Shown in pieces: positions 1 to 5,365 of a DNA stretch of 6,215 nucleotides (position 1 is the first letter of the stretch; every line of letters begins with the position of its first letter). Source of the DNA: Candidatus Atribacteria bacterium 1244-E10-H5-B2 (GTDB lineage Bacteria; Atribacterota; JS1; SB-45; 34-128); the NCBI GenBank assembly GCA_003575245.1, contig NMQN01000486.1, forward strand, positions 1 through 6,215, read 5' to 3'. The notes beneath the pieces were generated by a model, which made no database searches, had not been told where the DNA came from, and worked only from the letters and a program-made list of their open reading frames with translations. Both the position numbers and the translations under genes were made by a program.

Positions 1-156
1 GAATTTACTGGTTGTCGTTGCGGAGAGGTATTAAGAGGGGTAATAATTCCCCCTGAGTGTCCACTTTTTAAAAAGATTTGCACTCCTGAAGATCCAAAGG
101 GTGCTTGTATGGTTTCTACCGAAGGCACTTGTGCCGCGTATTATAAATATAATTAG
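1..156 (+). CDS. hypD: Hydrogenase maturation protein HypD, C-terminal fragment (5' end outside window)
   Basis: The open frame from base 1 encodes 51 residues ending at TAG (154-156). HypD is the iron-sulfur scaffold that, with HypC, holds the iron while two cyanides and one CO are attached during [NiFe]-hydrogenase assembly in the cytoplasm. Seen here: a CRCGEVLRG segment (fragment residues 5-13), then CPLFKKICTPEDP (20-32), GACMVSTEGTCAAYYKY (34-50) and the stop. This is the cysteine-rich tail typical of HypD; cysteines at 20, 27, 36 and 44 are the likely [4Fe-4S] ligands by family analogy, while C5 and C7 form a CxC pair. The family is usually about 350-380 residues, so most of the gene lies upstream. 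The stop codon lies inside a degenerate repeat that recurs after the AMMECR1 gene. The next gene is hypE, the functional partner, but 426 bp away rather than tightly coupled. Confidence 0.95.
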   Translation, partial: EFTGCRCGEVLRGVIIPPECPLFKKICTPEDPKGACMVSTEGTCAAYYKYN

Positions 157-185
157 TATATCGTTTATCGTGTCGTATCTCGATA
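151..185 (+). repeat. Repeat unit A (ATCGTAT-type), copy 1, overlapping hypD stop
   Basis: Bases 151-172 match 2568-2589, just after the AMMECR1 gene, at 20 of 22 positions. The shared core is ATTAGTA-ATCGT-TATCGTG. The stop codon TAG of hypD (154-156) is part of the repeat. Related ATCGTATCTCG words continue to about 185. Related tracts follow hypE (1632-1665) and, more weakly, amrS (3854-3879). Confidence 0.7.
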
Positions 186-186
186 T

Positions 187-227
187 TTAGTTAGCTGGTT
201 AGTTGGTTACCTGGTTAGCTAGTTAAG
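187..227 (-). repeat. Repeat unit C (CTAACTAACC-type), reversed copy
   Basis: On the plus strand this is a run of GGTTAG-like octamers (GGTTAGTT, GGTTACCT, GGTTAGCT) with a period near 8. Its reverse complement resembles the CTAACTAACC tract at 479-550, so the two lie in opposite orientation within the same gap. Confidence 0.6.
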
Positions 228-247
228 AAAATAAAAGATAAAAATCA

Positions 248-264
248 GCAGTCAGGAGCCAGAA
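248..264 (+). repeat. Repeat unit B (AGTCAGGAGCCAGAA-type), copy 1
   Basis: The sequence GCAGTCAGGAGCCAGAA here is close to 2605-2625 (GCAGGAGTCAGAAGCCAGAA core) and to 1675-1703 after hypE. In all three gaps this family follows unit A, which argues for a composite element rather than random low complexity. Confidence 0.6.
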
Positions 265-290
265 AATTATTGATGGATGGTATTTAGGAT

Positions 291-392
291 GTAGGGGTTT
301 GATTCATGAAACCCGTTTCGTATCGGATAAATCCGCTCCCCACAAAAGATAATTATCAAAGAAAGAACAGTAGGGGCATATGCAATACGCCT
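291..392. repeat. Two GTAGGGG-led hairpin elements
   Basis: Copy 1 (291-343) begins GTAGGGG and ends CTCCCCAC. It contains two small hairpins: GGGTTT/AAACCC (295-300 with 309-314, 8-nt loop) and CGGAT/ATCCG (324-328 with 331-335). The outer ends can also pair imperfectly, giving a clover-like fold. Copy 2 starts at 370 with the same GTAGGGG and holds an imperfect stem, GGCATAT with ATACGCC (one mismatch, 375-391). It resembles REP-like palindromic elements. There is no coding signal. Confidence 0.5.
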
Positions 393-411
393 TATTAGTT
401 TAGAGCGTGCA

Positions 412-550
412 TTTAGTTAAATAGTTAGCTGTTACTTGGTTAATTAGTTGAGAGAAAATATATAATGAATTAATATTAAACTAATTAACCAGCTAACCAA
501 GTAACTAACTAACCAATACTAACCGGTAAACTGGCTAACCGGCTGACTAA
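412..550. repeat. Repeat unit C in opposed orientations, forming a long imperfect inverted repeat
   Basis: The left arm (about 412-449) reads TTAGTT/GGTTAA. The right arm (479-550) reads AACTAATTAACC, AACCAAGTAAC, CTAACTAACC and ends in AACCGG/TGGCTAACCGG words. Two perfect pairings exist: 438-449 with 479-490 (12 bp, 29-nt loop) and 431-441 with 495-505 (11 bp). They share bases 438-441, so they would be alternative folds. The block ends about 20 bp before the hypE ribosome binding site. Confidence 0.65.
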
Positions 551-582
551 ACATCAACGACTAAATATGGAAGGGTAAGATA

Positions 583-1593
583 ATGAAAGAAGATAGAGTA
601 TTACTGAGTCATGGTAGTGGAGGGAAATTATCTTTTAATCTGATAAAAAAATTGTTTTTGTCTAATTTTAATAATCCTTATTTGGAAAGACTTGATGATG
701 GTGCAGTATTAAATATCGAAGGATTAAAATTAGCCTATACTACCGATTCTTATACGGTAGACCCTTTATTTTTCAAAGGAGGGAATATTGGGGAGCTGGC
801 AGTTTACGGCACAGTTAATGATTTAGCAATGTGTGGGGCAACTCCTTTATATTTAAGTTGTTCTTTTATTATCGAAGAGGGATTCTCATTAAGCTTGTTA
901 GAAAAAATTGTTTTAAGTATGAGGGAGGCTTCAGTAGTTGCCCGGGTTGATATTGTGACGGGGGATACTAAAGTGGTGAATAGAGGGGCCGCAGATAAAA
1001 TATTTATTAATACCTCAGGTGTGGGAATGGTAAAAGAAGGAGTAAATATTTCCGGAAGTAATGCTAAAGTCGGAGATGTAGTTATGATAAATGGTCCCAT
1101 TGGCAGCCATGAGATTGCGGTTTTATCGGAAAGAGAGGGTTTTAAATTCGAAACAGATATAAAAAGTGATACTGCTCCTCTTTCTTCTTTAGTGGCAGAT
1201 ATGTTGAGAGTTAACAAAGATATCCATACCCTAAGAGATCCTACGCGAGGAGGCTTATCTACTACCCTAAACGAAATAGCTTTATCTTCAAATGTAGATA
1301 TAGAGATAAACGAAGACGATATCCCCATTCAGGAAGAGGTAAGGGCAGCTTGCGAAATATTAGGTTATGACCCCTTGTACCTCGCTAACGAAGGTAAATT
1401 AGTGGCTTTTATTCCCTGGGAAATTGCCTCCGATATGCTAAAAAAGATGAAAAAAAATAAATACGGAAAAGAATCAAAAATTATCGGTAGAGTAGTAAAA
1501 AAATCGGAGGGAAAAGTTTACCTGAATACTACCATTGGTGGAAAAAGAATAGTTGATATGTTAACCGGGGAACAGTTGCCCAGGATATGTTAA
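583..1593 (+). CDS. hypE: HypE, hydrogenase expression/formation protein
   Basis: HypE takes the carbamoyl group that HypF places on its C-terminal cysteine and dehydrates it with ATP to a thiocyanate, the source of the cyanide ligands of [NiFe]-hydrogenase; the cyanide is then passed to iron on HypC-HypD. It belongs to the PurM/SelD/ThiL-type ATP-binding superfamily. Seen here: HGSGGK (residues 10-15), TTDSYTV (53-59), GTVNDLAMCGA (76-86), GDTKVV (127-132), DPTRGGL (219-225), ANEGK (268-272) and the terminal PRIC with C336 as the last residue, the modified cysteine. All hallmark motifs are intact and the 336-residue length is normal. The ATG at 583 has GGAAGGG (569-575) seven bases upstream; the ATG at 567 runs into a stop after three codons. 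It follows hypD on the same strand after a repeat-filled gap. Identity is very secure. Confidence 0.98.
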   Translation: MKEDRVLLSHGSGGKLSFNLIKKLFLSNFNNPYLERLDDGAVLNIEGLKLAYTTDSYTVDPLFFKGGNIGELAVYGTVNDLAMCGATPLYLSCSFIIEEGFSLSLLEKIVLSMREASVVARVDIVTGDTKVVNRGAADKIFINTSGVGMVKEGVNISGSNAKVGDVVMINGPIGSHEIAVLSEREGFKFETDIKSDTAPLSSLVADMLRVNKDIHTLRDPTRGGLSTTLNEIALSSNVDIEINEDDIPIQEEVRAACEILGYDPLYLANEGKLVAFIPWEIASDMLKKMKKNKYGKESKIIGRVVKKSEGKVYLNTTIGGKRIVDMLTGEQLPRIC

Positions 1594-2030
1594 AATAATG
1601 TAAAGCGAAAAACGAAAAGCGCAAAGCTAAATTCGTATCTCGTATCTAGCATCTCGTATCTAGCAAAGAAAATAGAAGTCAGGAATCAGGAGCAAGAATC
1701 CAGTATTTAAAATTATTTTAAGTTATGAGAGTATATTTGTTTGTATGTTCTTCTGACTTCTAACTACGGGCTTTTGAATTCTTACATAATGAGTATGGTT
1801 TTTGCTTTTTGATTTGACTTTTTAGTTTTATACTGACAACTAAAAACTGTAAACTGAAAACCGATTTTTCTTGTCTAAAAACTATAAACTAGGAACTAAA
1901 AACTGTATACTAACGGCTATTCAATAACGAATAAATTGACTGGTAGACCGGAAGACTGGCCGACTGGCAAACCAGATAACTAACTAACTAATTTAATTGG
2001 TCAATCGGTCAATCGGTAAATTTAAATAAA
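1594..2030 (+). repeat. hypE-AMMECR1 gap, about 440 bp of mixed short repeats, no gene seen
   Basis: No open frame with a ribosome binding site is visible. Contents in order: an AAAGCGAAAAACGAAAAGCG word (from about 1602); unit A (1632-1665) with a 13-nt tandem CTCGTATCTAGCA at 1639-1651 and 1653-1665; unit B (1675-1703); a reversed unit B (1749-1764), where TAGAAGTCAG at 1673-1682 pairs with CTGACTTCTA at 1753-1762; an AACTAAAAACTGT family at 1838-1856 and 1894-1911, with a reversed piece at 1819-1827; a degenerate unit D (1907-1930); unit C beginning ATTGACTGGTAGACCGG (1935-1951) and running to about 1990; and a tandem GGTCAATC (1999-2006, 2007-2014). The AMMECR1 ribosome binding site follows directly. 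Confidence 0.7.
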
Positions 2031-2036
2031 GGTGAT
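2028..2036 (+). promoter_or_regulatory. Ribosome binding site deciding the AMMECR1-gene start
   Basis: AAAGGTGAT lies seven bases before the ATG at 2044. The GTG at 2032 is inside this motif, so it is the Shine-Dalgarno site and not a start codon. The downstream radical SAM gene has the same arrangement: AGAGGTGAT (2825-2833) and a seven-base gap to ATG 2841. Confidence 0.8.
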
Positions 2037-2043
2037 TATAAAT

Positions 2044-2568
2044 ATGAAAAAGAAAGAGGAAAGCAAGTACGTAAAGTTAGCGCGAGAAACGATTGAAAAT
2101 TATATAAAACAGGGAAAAATAATTGCTCCTCCTCTGCACCTTCCAAAAGAGATGATTAACAAAAAGGCAGGGGTGTTTGTTTCTCTTAAAAAATTTGGTA
2201 ATTTGAGAGGGTGTATAGGAACTTTTATGTCCACTCAGGAAAGTATAGCCCAAGAGATTATAAAGAATGCTATTAGTGCTGCCATTGAGGACCCTCGTTT
2301 TTCCCCGGTAACAATTTCTGAACTGGGTGATTTAATTATTTCGGTGGATGTCTTGTCTCCTCCTGAAGAAATTTCTGATATCTCAGAGCTTGATCCTAAA
2401 AAATATGGAGTGGTTGTTAGTAGTGGTTACAAAAAGGGTTTGTTGTTACCTGATTTAGAAGGCGTAGATAAAGCAGAGGAACAGGTGGATATTGCCAGGC
2501 GTAAAGCAGGCATTTATCCCGATGAAAAAGTAAAATTATATCGGTTTGAAGTGAAAAGATATCATTAA
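2044..2568 (+). CDS. amrA: AMMECR1-domain protein, AmmeMemoRadiSam system protein A
   Basis: This 174-residue protein is a stand-alone AMMECR1 domain of the bacterial/archaeal type. Motifs seen: ARETIENY (residues 13-20), AGVFVSL (42-48), the signature LRGCIGT (54-60) with C57 as candidate reactive residue, [11 protein letters not shown] (76-86), [12 protein letters not shown] (99-110), GLLLPD (132-137) and ARRKAGI (151-157). The biochemical activity of the family is unknown. In prokaryotes it commonly occurs with a Memo-family protein and a radical SAM enzyme, and the radical SAM member is the next gene. No signal peptide or membrane segment is visible, so it is probably cytoplasmic. The ATG at 2044 is preferred to the in-frame GTG at 2032, which would add four residues but forms part of the ribosome binding site. 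Its TAA stop abuts a unit A repeat. Confidence 0.93.
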   Translation: MKKKEESKYVKLARETIENYIKQGKIIAPPLHLPKEMINKKAGVFVSLKKFGNLRGCIGTFMSTQESIAQEIIKNAISAAIEDPRFSPVTISELGDLIISVDVLSPPEEISDISELDPKKYGVVVSSGYKKGLLLPDLEGVDKAEEQVDIARRKAGIYPDEKVKLYRFEVKRYH

Positions 2569-2625
2569 ATTAGTACATCGTATATCGTGAAGAAAGTAGT
2601 AGAAGCAGGAGTCAGAAGCCAGAAT
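2568..2625 (+). repeat. Repeat units A and B after the AMMECR1 gene
   Basis: Unit A (2568-2589) matches 151-172 at 20 of 22 bases and starts on the last base of the AMMECR1 stop codon. Unit B follows at 2605-2625 (GCAGGAGTCAGAAGCCAG). The A-then-B order and the distance from the stop are the same as after hypD. Bases 2626-2750 hold no recognisable gene; they include a GAGTTAGGGGTTGCAAGTTA word that may be another degenerate repeat. Confidence 0.65.
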
Positions 2626-2753
2626 AGTATTAGCATATATCCTATAGCGGATAGAATACAGCAATGAATGATTAGTAATAGATGATAAGTTTCGAGTTAG
2701 GGGTTGCAAGTTACAAGTTTATAGAAGGGAAGTAGTAGCGTATTGTTTGCTAT

Positions 2754-2821
2754 ATTGACTGGTAGACCGGGTAACTGGCTAACTAAATACTAACGACTAT
2801 TCACTATTCACTAACGACTAG
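2754..2821 (+). repeat. Repeat units C and D upstream of the radical SAM gene
   Basis: Unit C starts with ATTGACTGGTAGACCGG (2754-2770), identical to 1935-1951, then GTAACTGGCTAACTAA. It runs straight into unit D (2786-2821), a 36-bp sequence repeated perfectly at 3880-3915. Unit D is built as ACTAACGACTA, TTCACTATTC, ACTAACGACTA. The ribosome binding site of the next gene begins within about four bases of its end. Confidence 0.85.
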
Positions 2822-2840
2822 TTAAGAGGTGATTTTTTAA

Positions 2841-3839
2841 ATGAAAGAAGCAATGTTTTATGAATTAATCGATAAAGAGAAAAGGATTATAAAATGTTTG
2901 CTTTGCCCCAAAGAATGCCTAATAAAAAAAGGCCAGGTTGGTTTTTGCCGAGCCCGGGAAAATATAAATAACCAACTTTATTCTTTAATCTATCCCAAAG
3001 TTTCCTCTTACGGAATGGACCCTATTGAAAAAAAACCGCTTTATCATTTTTATCCCGGGACAATGGTTTTATCACTGGGCACAATAGGCTGTAATTTTAC
3101 TTGCGTTTTTTGCCAGAACTGGACCATTTCTCAAGCAAATATAAAAGATGTTCAAGTGGAAGAGTTATCCCCCGAAAAGGCAATACAAATAGCCTTACAG
3201 AATAATTCTCCAGCAATATGTTATACTTATTCTGAGCCTTTAATCTGGTATGAATATATTTTAGATACTGCAAAGTTAGCTAAAAAAAATAACTTAAAAA
3301 ATATCTTAGTTACTAACGGGTTTATTAATCGTGAACCTCTCATTAAACTCCTGCCTTTTATTGATGCCATAAATATTGACCTTAAATCTTTCCGAAATTC
3401 CTTTTATCAAAAATATTGTAAAGGAAATCTTTCTCCCGTACTGCGCACCATAAAGCTTTCTAAAGAATATTGCCATATAGAGATAACCAATTTGATTATT
3501 CCCGGTTTAAATGATAGTGAAGAGGAAATTAAAGAGATGGTGGATTGGATTTCTGCTCTAAGCAAATATATACCTTTGCATTTTTCTCGCTATTTCCCCT
3601 GTTACAAGATGAATATTTCGGAAACCCCAATTTCCACCTTATATAAAGCACGAGATATTGCCCAAAAAAAATTGAAGTATGTATATGTAGGGAATATTAG
3701 GGATGAGGAAGCCAACACCACTTATTGTGGTAATTGTAAGGAACTTTTAATTAAACGAACAGGTTATAATATTGTTAATATGGGTTTGGATAAAGATGGA
3801 AAATGTAAATTTTGTGGTGAAAAGGTAGCCCGTATTTAA
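2841..3839 (+). CDS. amrS: AmmeMemoRadiSam system radical SAM enzyme (PflA-like)
   Basis: This 332-residue radical SAM protein resembles pyruvate-formate-lyase activating enzymes and matches the family paired with AMMECR1 and Memo. Seen here: a cysteine-rich start (C19, C22, C26, C36), YPGTMVLSLGTIGCN (71-85), the CxxxCxxC cluster motif C84-C88-C91 with CQNW (91-94), TYSEPLIWYEY (129-139), VTNGF (157-161), INIDLKSF (177-184), ITNLIIPGLND (215-225) and HFSRYFPCYKM (247-257). A C-terminal module has YCGNC (C296, C299) and CKFCG (C322, C325), likely a zinc or iron site. The three central cysteines should bind a [4Fe-4S] cluster that cleaves S-adenosylmethionine; the substrate is unknown. ATG 2841 has AGAGGTGAT seven bases upstream; ATG 2853 is less well placed. 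It lies 272 bp after its partner amrA, with repeats between. The final TAA lies in a 14-nt sequence shared with 1992-2005. Confidence 0.94.
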   Translation: MKEAMFYELIDKEKRIIKCLLCPKECLIKKGQVGFCRARENINNQLYSLIYPKVSSYGMDPIEKKPLYHFYPGTMVLSLGTIGCNFTCVFCQNWTISQANIKDVQVEELSPEKAIQIALQNNSPAICYTYSEPLIWYEYILDTAKLAKKNNLKNILVTNGFINREPLIKLLPFIDAINIDLKSFRNSFYQKYCKGNLSPVLRTIKLSKEYCHIEITNLIIPGLNDSEEEIKEMVDWISALSKYIPLHFSRYFPCYKMNISETPISTLYKARDIAQKKLKYVYVGNIRDEEANTTYCGNCKELLIKRTGYNIVNMGLDKDGKCKFCGEKVARI

Positions 3840-3915
3840 TTGGTCAATTGTATTACCTTATATCTTGCATCTTGTATTTAATACTAACGACTATTCACTA
3901 TTCACTAACGACTAG
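3835..3915. repeat. Repeat-filled convergent gap, including perfect copy of unit D
   Basis: TTTAATTGGTCAAT (3835-3848) equals 1992-2005 and contains the TAA stop of the radical SAM gene. A weak unit A tract (TATCTTGCATCTTGTATTT) follows. Unit D occupies 3880-3915 and is identical over 36 bp to 2786-2821. Its last bases, CTAG, supply the TAG stop of the minus-strand transporter (3912-3914). No hairpin with a T-run typical of an intrinsic terminator is visible between the two converging genes. Confidence 0.85.
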
Positions 3916-5192
3916 ATAAGATATCTCAAATAGATGTAAATTGAAGCAATAATAAGATTAAGTATAACCAGGGGGAAAGCCACTTTAATAAAATACCAGA
4001 AAGGGATAGGTTGTTTATTTTTTTCTGCAATGTCAGCGACTATTAAATTAGAGGCTGTTCCTATTAGGGTACCATTAGCTCCAATATTTGCTCCCAAGGC
4101 AAGTGCCCACCATAATACAGTTATAGAAGATCCAAGATGGTGAGAAATATTTTCAATTACGGGAATAGCTAATGCTATAATAGGTATATTATCGAAAAAG
4201 GAAGATGTAAAAGTGGATACTCCTAATATGGTGAAACTTAAAAGGTTTATGCTTCCTTTAGTAAGATTTAGGAGCTTGGAAGATGCAATTTCAATAAGAC
4301 CATTTTCTTCCAAAGTACCAGCTAAGACATTTAATCCTATTAGAAAGAAAATTATCCTCCAATCAATTTGGGCATAAATTTCATCAGGTTTATCGTGGCT
4401 AACAAAGAGCAATGTTATTGCTCCTAATAAATAGACAATAGCCAGGTCTAAATTAATCAGATGCGAGAAAAATGAAGCTATTATAGTAACACCCAGGATT
4501 AATAAAGAATTTTTAAGTAAAGGAAAGTTGGTGATAGCCTTTCTTTCATCAATTTTATTAAGGTGAAGAATAATATCATTTTGTATATCACTTTTTTTAA
4601 AAGTATTTTTAAAAAGGATAACGAAATAAAAAACGTTAAATAAAATAAGTATTATAGAAATAGGAGTTGTGTGATAAATAAAATCGTAAAAATTCAGTTT
4701 TGCAGCAGAACCTATCATTATATTAGCCGGGGTGCCGATGTAAGTAGCTAATCCGCCGATGTTGGCAAATATAATTTCAGAAATTAAAAAAGGTAAAGGG
4801 GATATTTCTAAGATATGTGTAATAGCCAGGGTAATATTTGCTAAAAAGAGCAAAGTGGTGATTTCATCTAATATAGAAGAGAGGAAAGCAGCCAATAAAG
4901 AGAGAGAAATTAAAAGAACTAAAGGATTTCCTTTGCTATATTTAGTAGTTTTTATAGCTAAATATTGAAATATCCCACTCTCTTTTGCTATTATAGTAAA
5001 TATCATCATTCCAATGATAATTCCCAATTTATTAAAATCTATATAAGTGATAGCTTTGTCAAAGGTTATTAATCCTAAAATAATGGTTAAAATTGCCCCA
5101 AAAAAGGCAGAGGTTGTTCTAACACGACGGTTGGTAAATATTAAAAAATAAGTTATAATTAAAACAATTAAGCTAAGTATTAATTTATTCAT
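3912..5192 (-). CDS. ArsB/NhaD/SLC13-superfamily membrane transporter
   Basis: This 426-residue, very hydrophobic protein has roughly 10-12 predicted membrane spans and belongs to the ion transporter superfamily (ArsB, NhaD, P-protein/OCA2, SLC13). It shows the expected internal duplication. The first half has SILDEITTLLFLANIT (106-121) and NIGGLATYIGTPANIMIG (144-161). The second half has SSFFDNIPIIALAIPVI (330-346) and GANIGANGTLIGTASNLI (368-385). The two paired D(E/N)-then-NIGG/GANIG hairpins form the substrate site in this fold. A soluble, charged stretch near 196-222 links the halves. It acts in the cytoplasmic membrane. The substrate cannot be read from sequence: arsenite, sodium/proton exchange and dicarboxylates are all possible. 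The ATG at 5192 has AAGGAA (plus-strand 5201-5206) eight bases upstream. No arsR or arsC lies nearby, so arsenic resistance is not supported by context. Its TAG stop comes from repeat unit D. Confidence 0.88.
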   Translation of the reverse strand: MNKLILSLIVLIITYFLIFTNRRVRTTSAFFGAILTIILGLITFDKAITYIDFNKLGIIIGMMIFTIIAKESGIFQYLAIKTTKYSKGNPLVLLISLSLLAAFLSSILDEITTLLFLANITLAITHILEISPLPFLISEIIFANIGGLATYIGTPANIMIGSAAKLNFYDFIYHTTPISIILILFNVFYFVILFKNTFKKSDIQNDIILHLNKIDERKAITNFPLLKNSLLILGVTIIASFFSHLINLDLAIVYLLGAITLLFVSHDKPDEIYAQIDWRIIFFLIGLNVLAGTLEENGLIEIASSKLLNLTKGSINLLSFTILGVSTFTSSFFDNIPIIALAIPVIENISHHLGSSITVLWWALALGANIGANGTLIGTASNLIVADIAEKNKQPIPFWYFIKVAFPLVILNLIIASIYIYLRYLI

Positions 5193-5240
5193 TTTTATAA
5201 TTCCTTAAAATACTTATTAAGTGTATTAAAAAAATAGTAT

Positions 5241-5270
5241 TTGACCAAATAGGCTGTAGAATGTACTAAT
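5241..5270 (+). promoter_or_regulatory. Candidate sigma-70 promoter for mreB
   Basis: TTGACC (5241-5246, five of six to consensus) and ACTAAT (5265-5270, four of six) are 18 bp apart. Transcription would start near 5277, giving a leader of about 90 nt that includes the 14-bp hairpin. It overlaps the opposing transporter promoter. Confidence 0.4.
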
Positions 5271-5274
5271 AAAA

Positions 5275-5302
5275 ATTATAACATATAATTTTTGTTTGTG
5301 AA
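5275..5302 (-). promoter_or_regulatory. Candidate sigma-70 promoter for the transporter
   Basis: On the minus strand, TTCACA (plus-strand 5297-5302, five of six) is followed by a 16-bp spacer and a perfect TATAAT (5275-5280). Transcription would start near 5268 and run about 75 nt to the ATG at 5192. Its polymerase footprint would overlap that of the mreB promoter. Confidence 0.45.
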
Positions 5303-5312
5303 CCAATAAAGT

Positions 5313-5344
5313 TAAACATATTTTAAGATTTTAAAATATGTTTA
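5313..5344. promoter_or_regulatory. Perfect 14-bp inverted repeat in the mreB leader
   Basis: TAAACATATTTTAA (5313-5326) and TTAAAATATGTTTA (5331-5344) are exact reverse complements around a 4-nt GATT loop. The dyad ends six bases before the AAGGAG of mreB (5351-5356). It has no following T-run, so it is not a standard terminator for an upstream transcript. It could be an operator or an RNA hairpin that affects translation of mreB. Confidence 0.7.
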
Positions 5345-5365
5345 TGAAAAAAGGAGAAATAGAAA

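Noticed and set aside
479..550. CRISPR array made of CTAACTAACC-type repeats
   Set aside because: There are no constant-length repeats with unique spacers. The words are short, degenerate, nearly adjacent and found in both orientations, and no cas gene is present.
804..1328. 174-codon open frame on the minus strand inside hypE
   Set aside because: It lies wholly within hypE, whose motifs are unmistakable, and its product shows no recognisable domain.
1819..1846. Intrinsic terminator (TTTTTAGTT with AACTAAAAA stem)
   Set aside because: The stem is all but free of G-C pairs, no T-run follows it, and it is over 200 bp after hypE. The right arm recurs at 1894-1902, so it is better read as reversed repeat copies.
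2032..2043. GTG start adding four residues to the AMMECR1 protein
   Set aside because: The GTG is inside the AAAGGTGAT ribosome binding site, which is correctly spaced for ATG 2044; the same site and spacing occur before amrS.
4759..4968. 69-codon plus-strand open frame
   Set aside because: It is antisense to the transporter, its product is lysine-rich without a domain, and it has no good ribosome binding site.
3912..5192. Specific assignment of the transporter as arsenite pump ArsB
   Set aside because: The fold motifs are shared by the whole superfamily, and no arsenic-resistance gene lies nearby.
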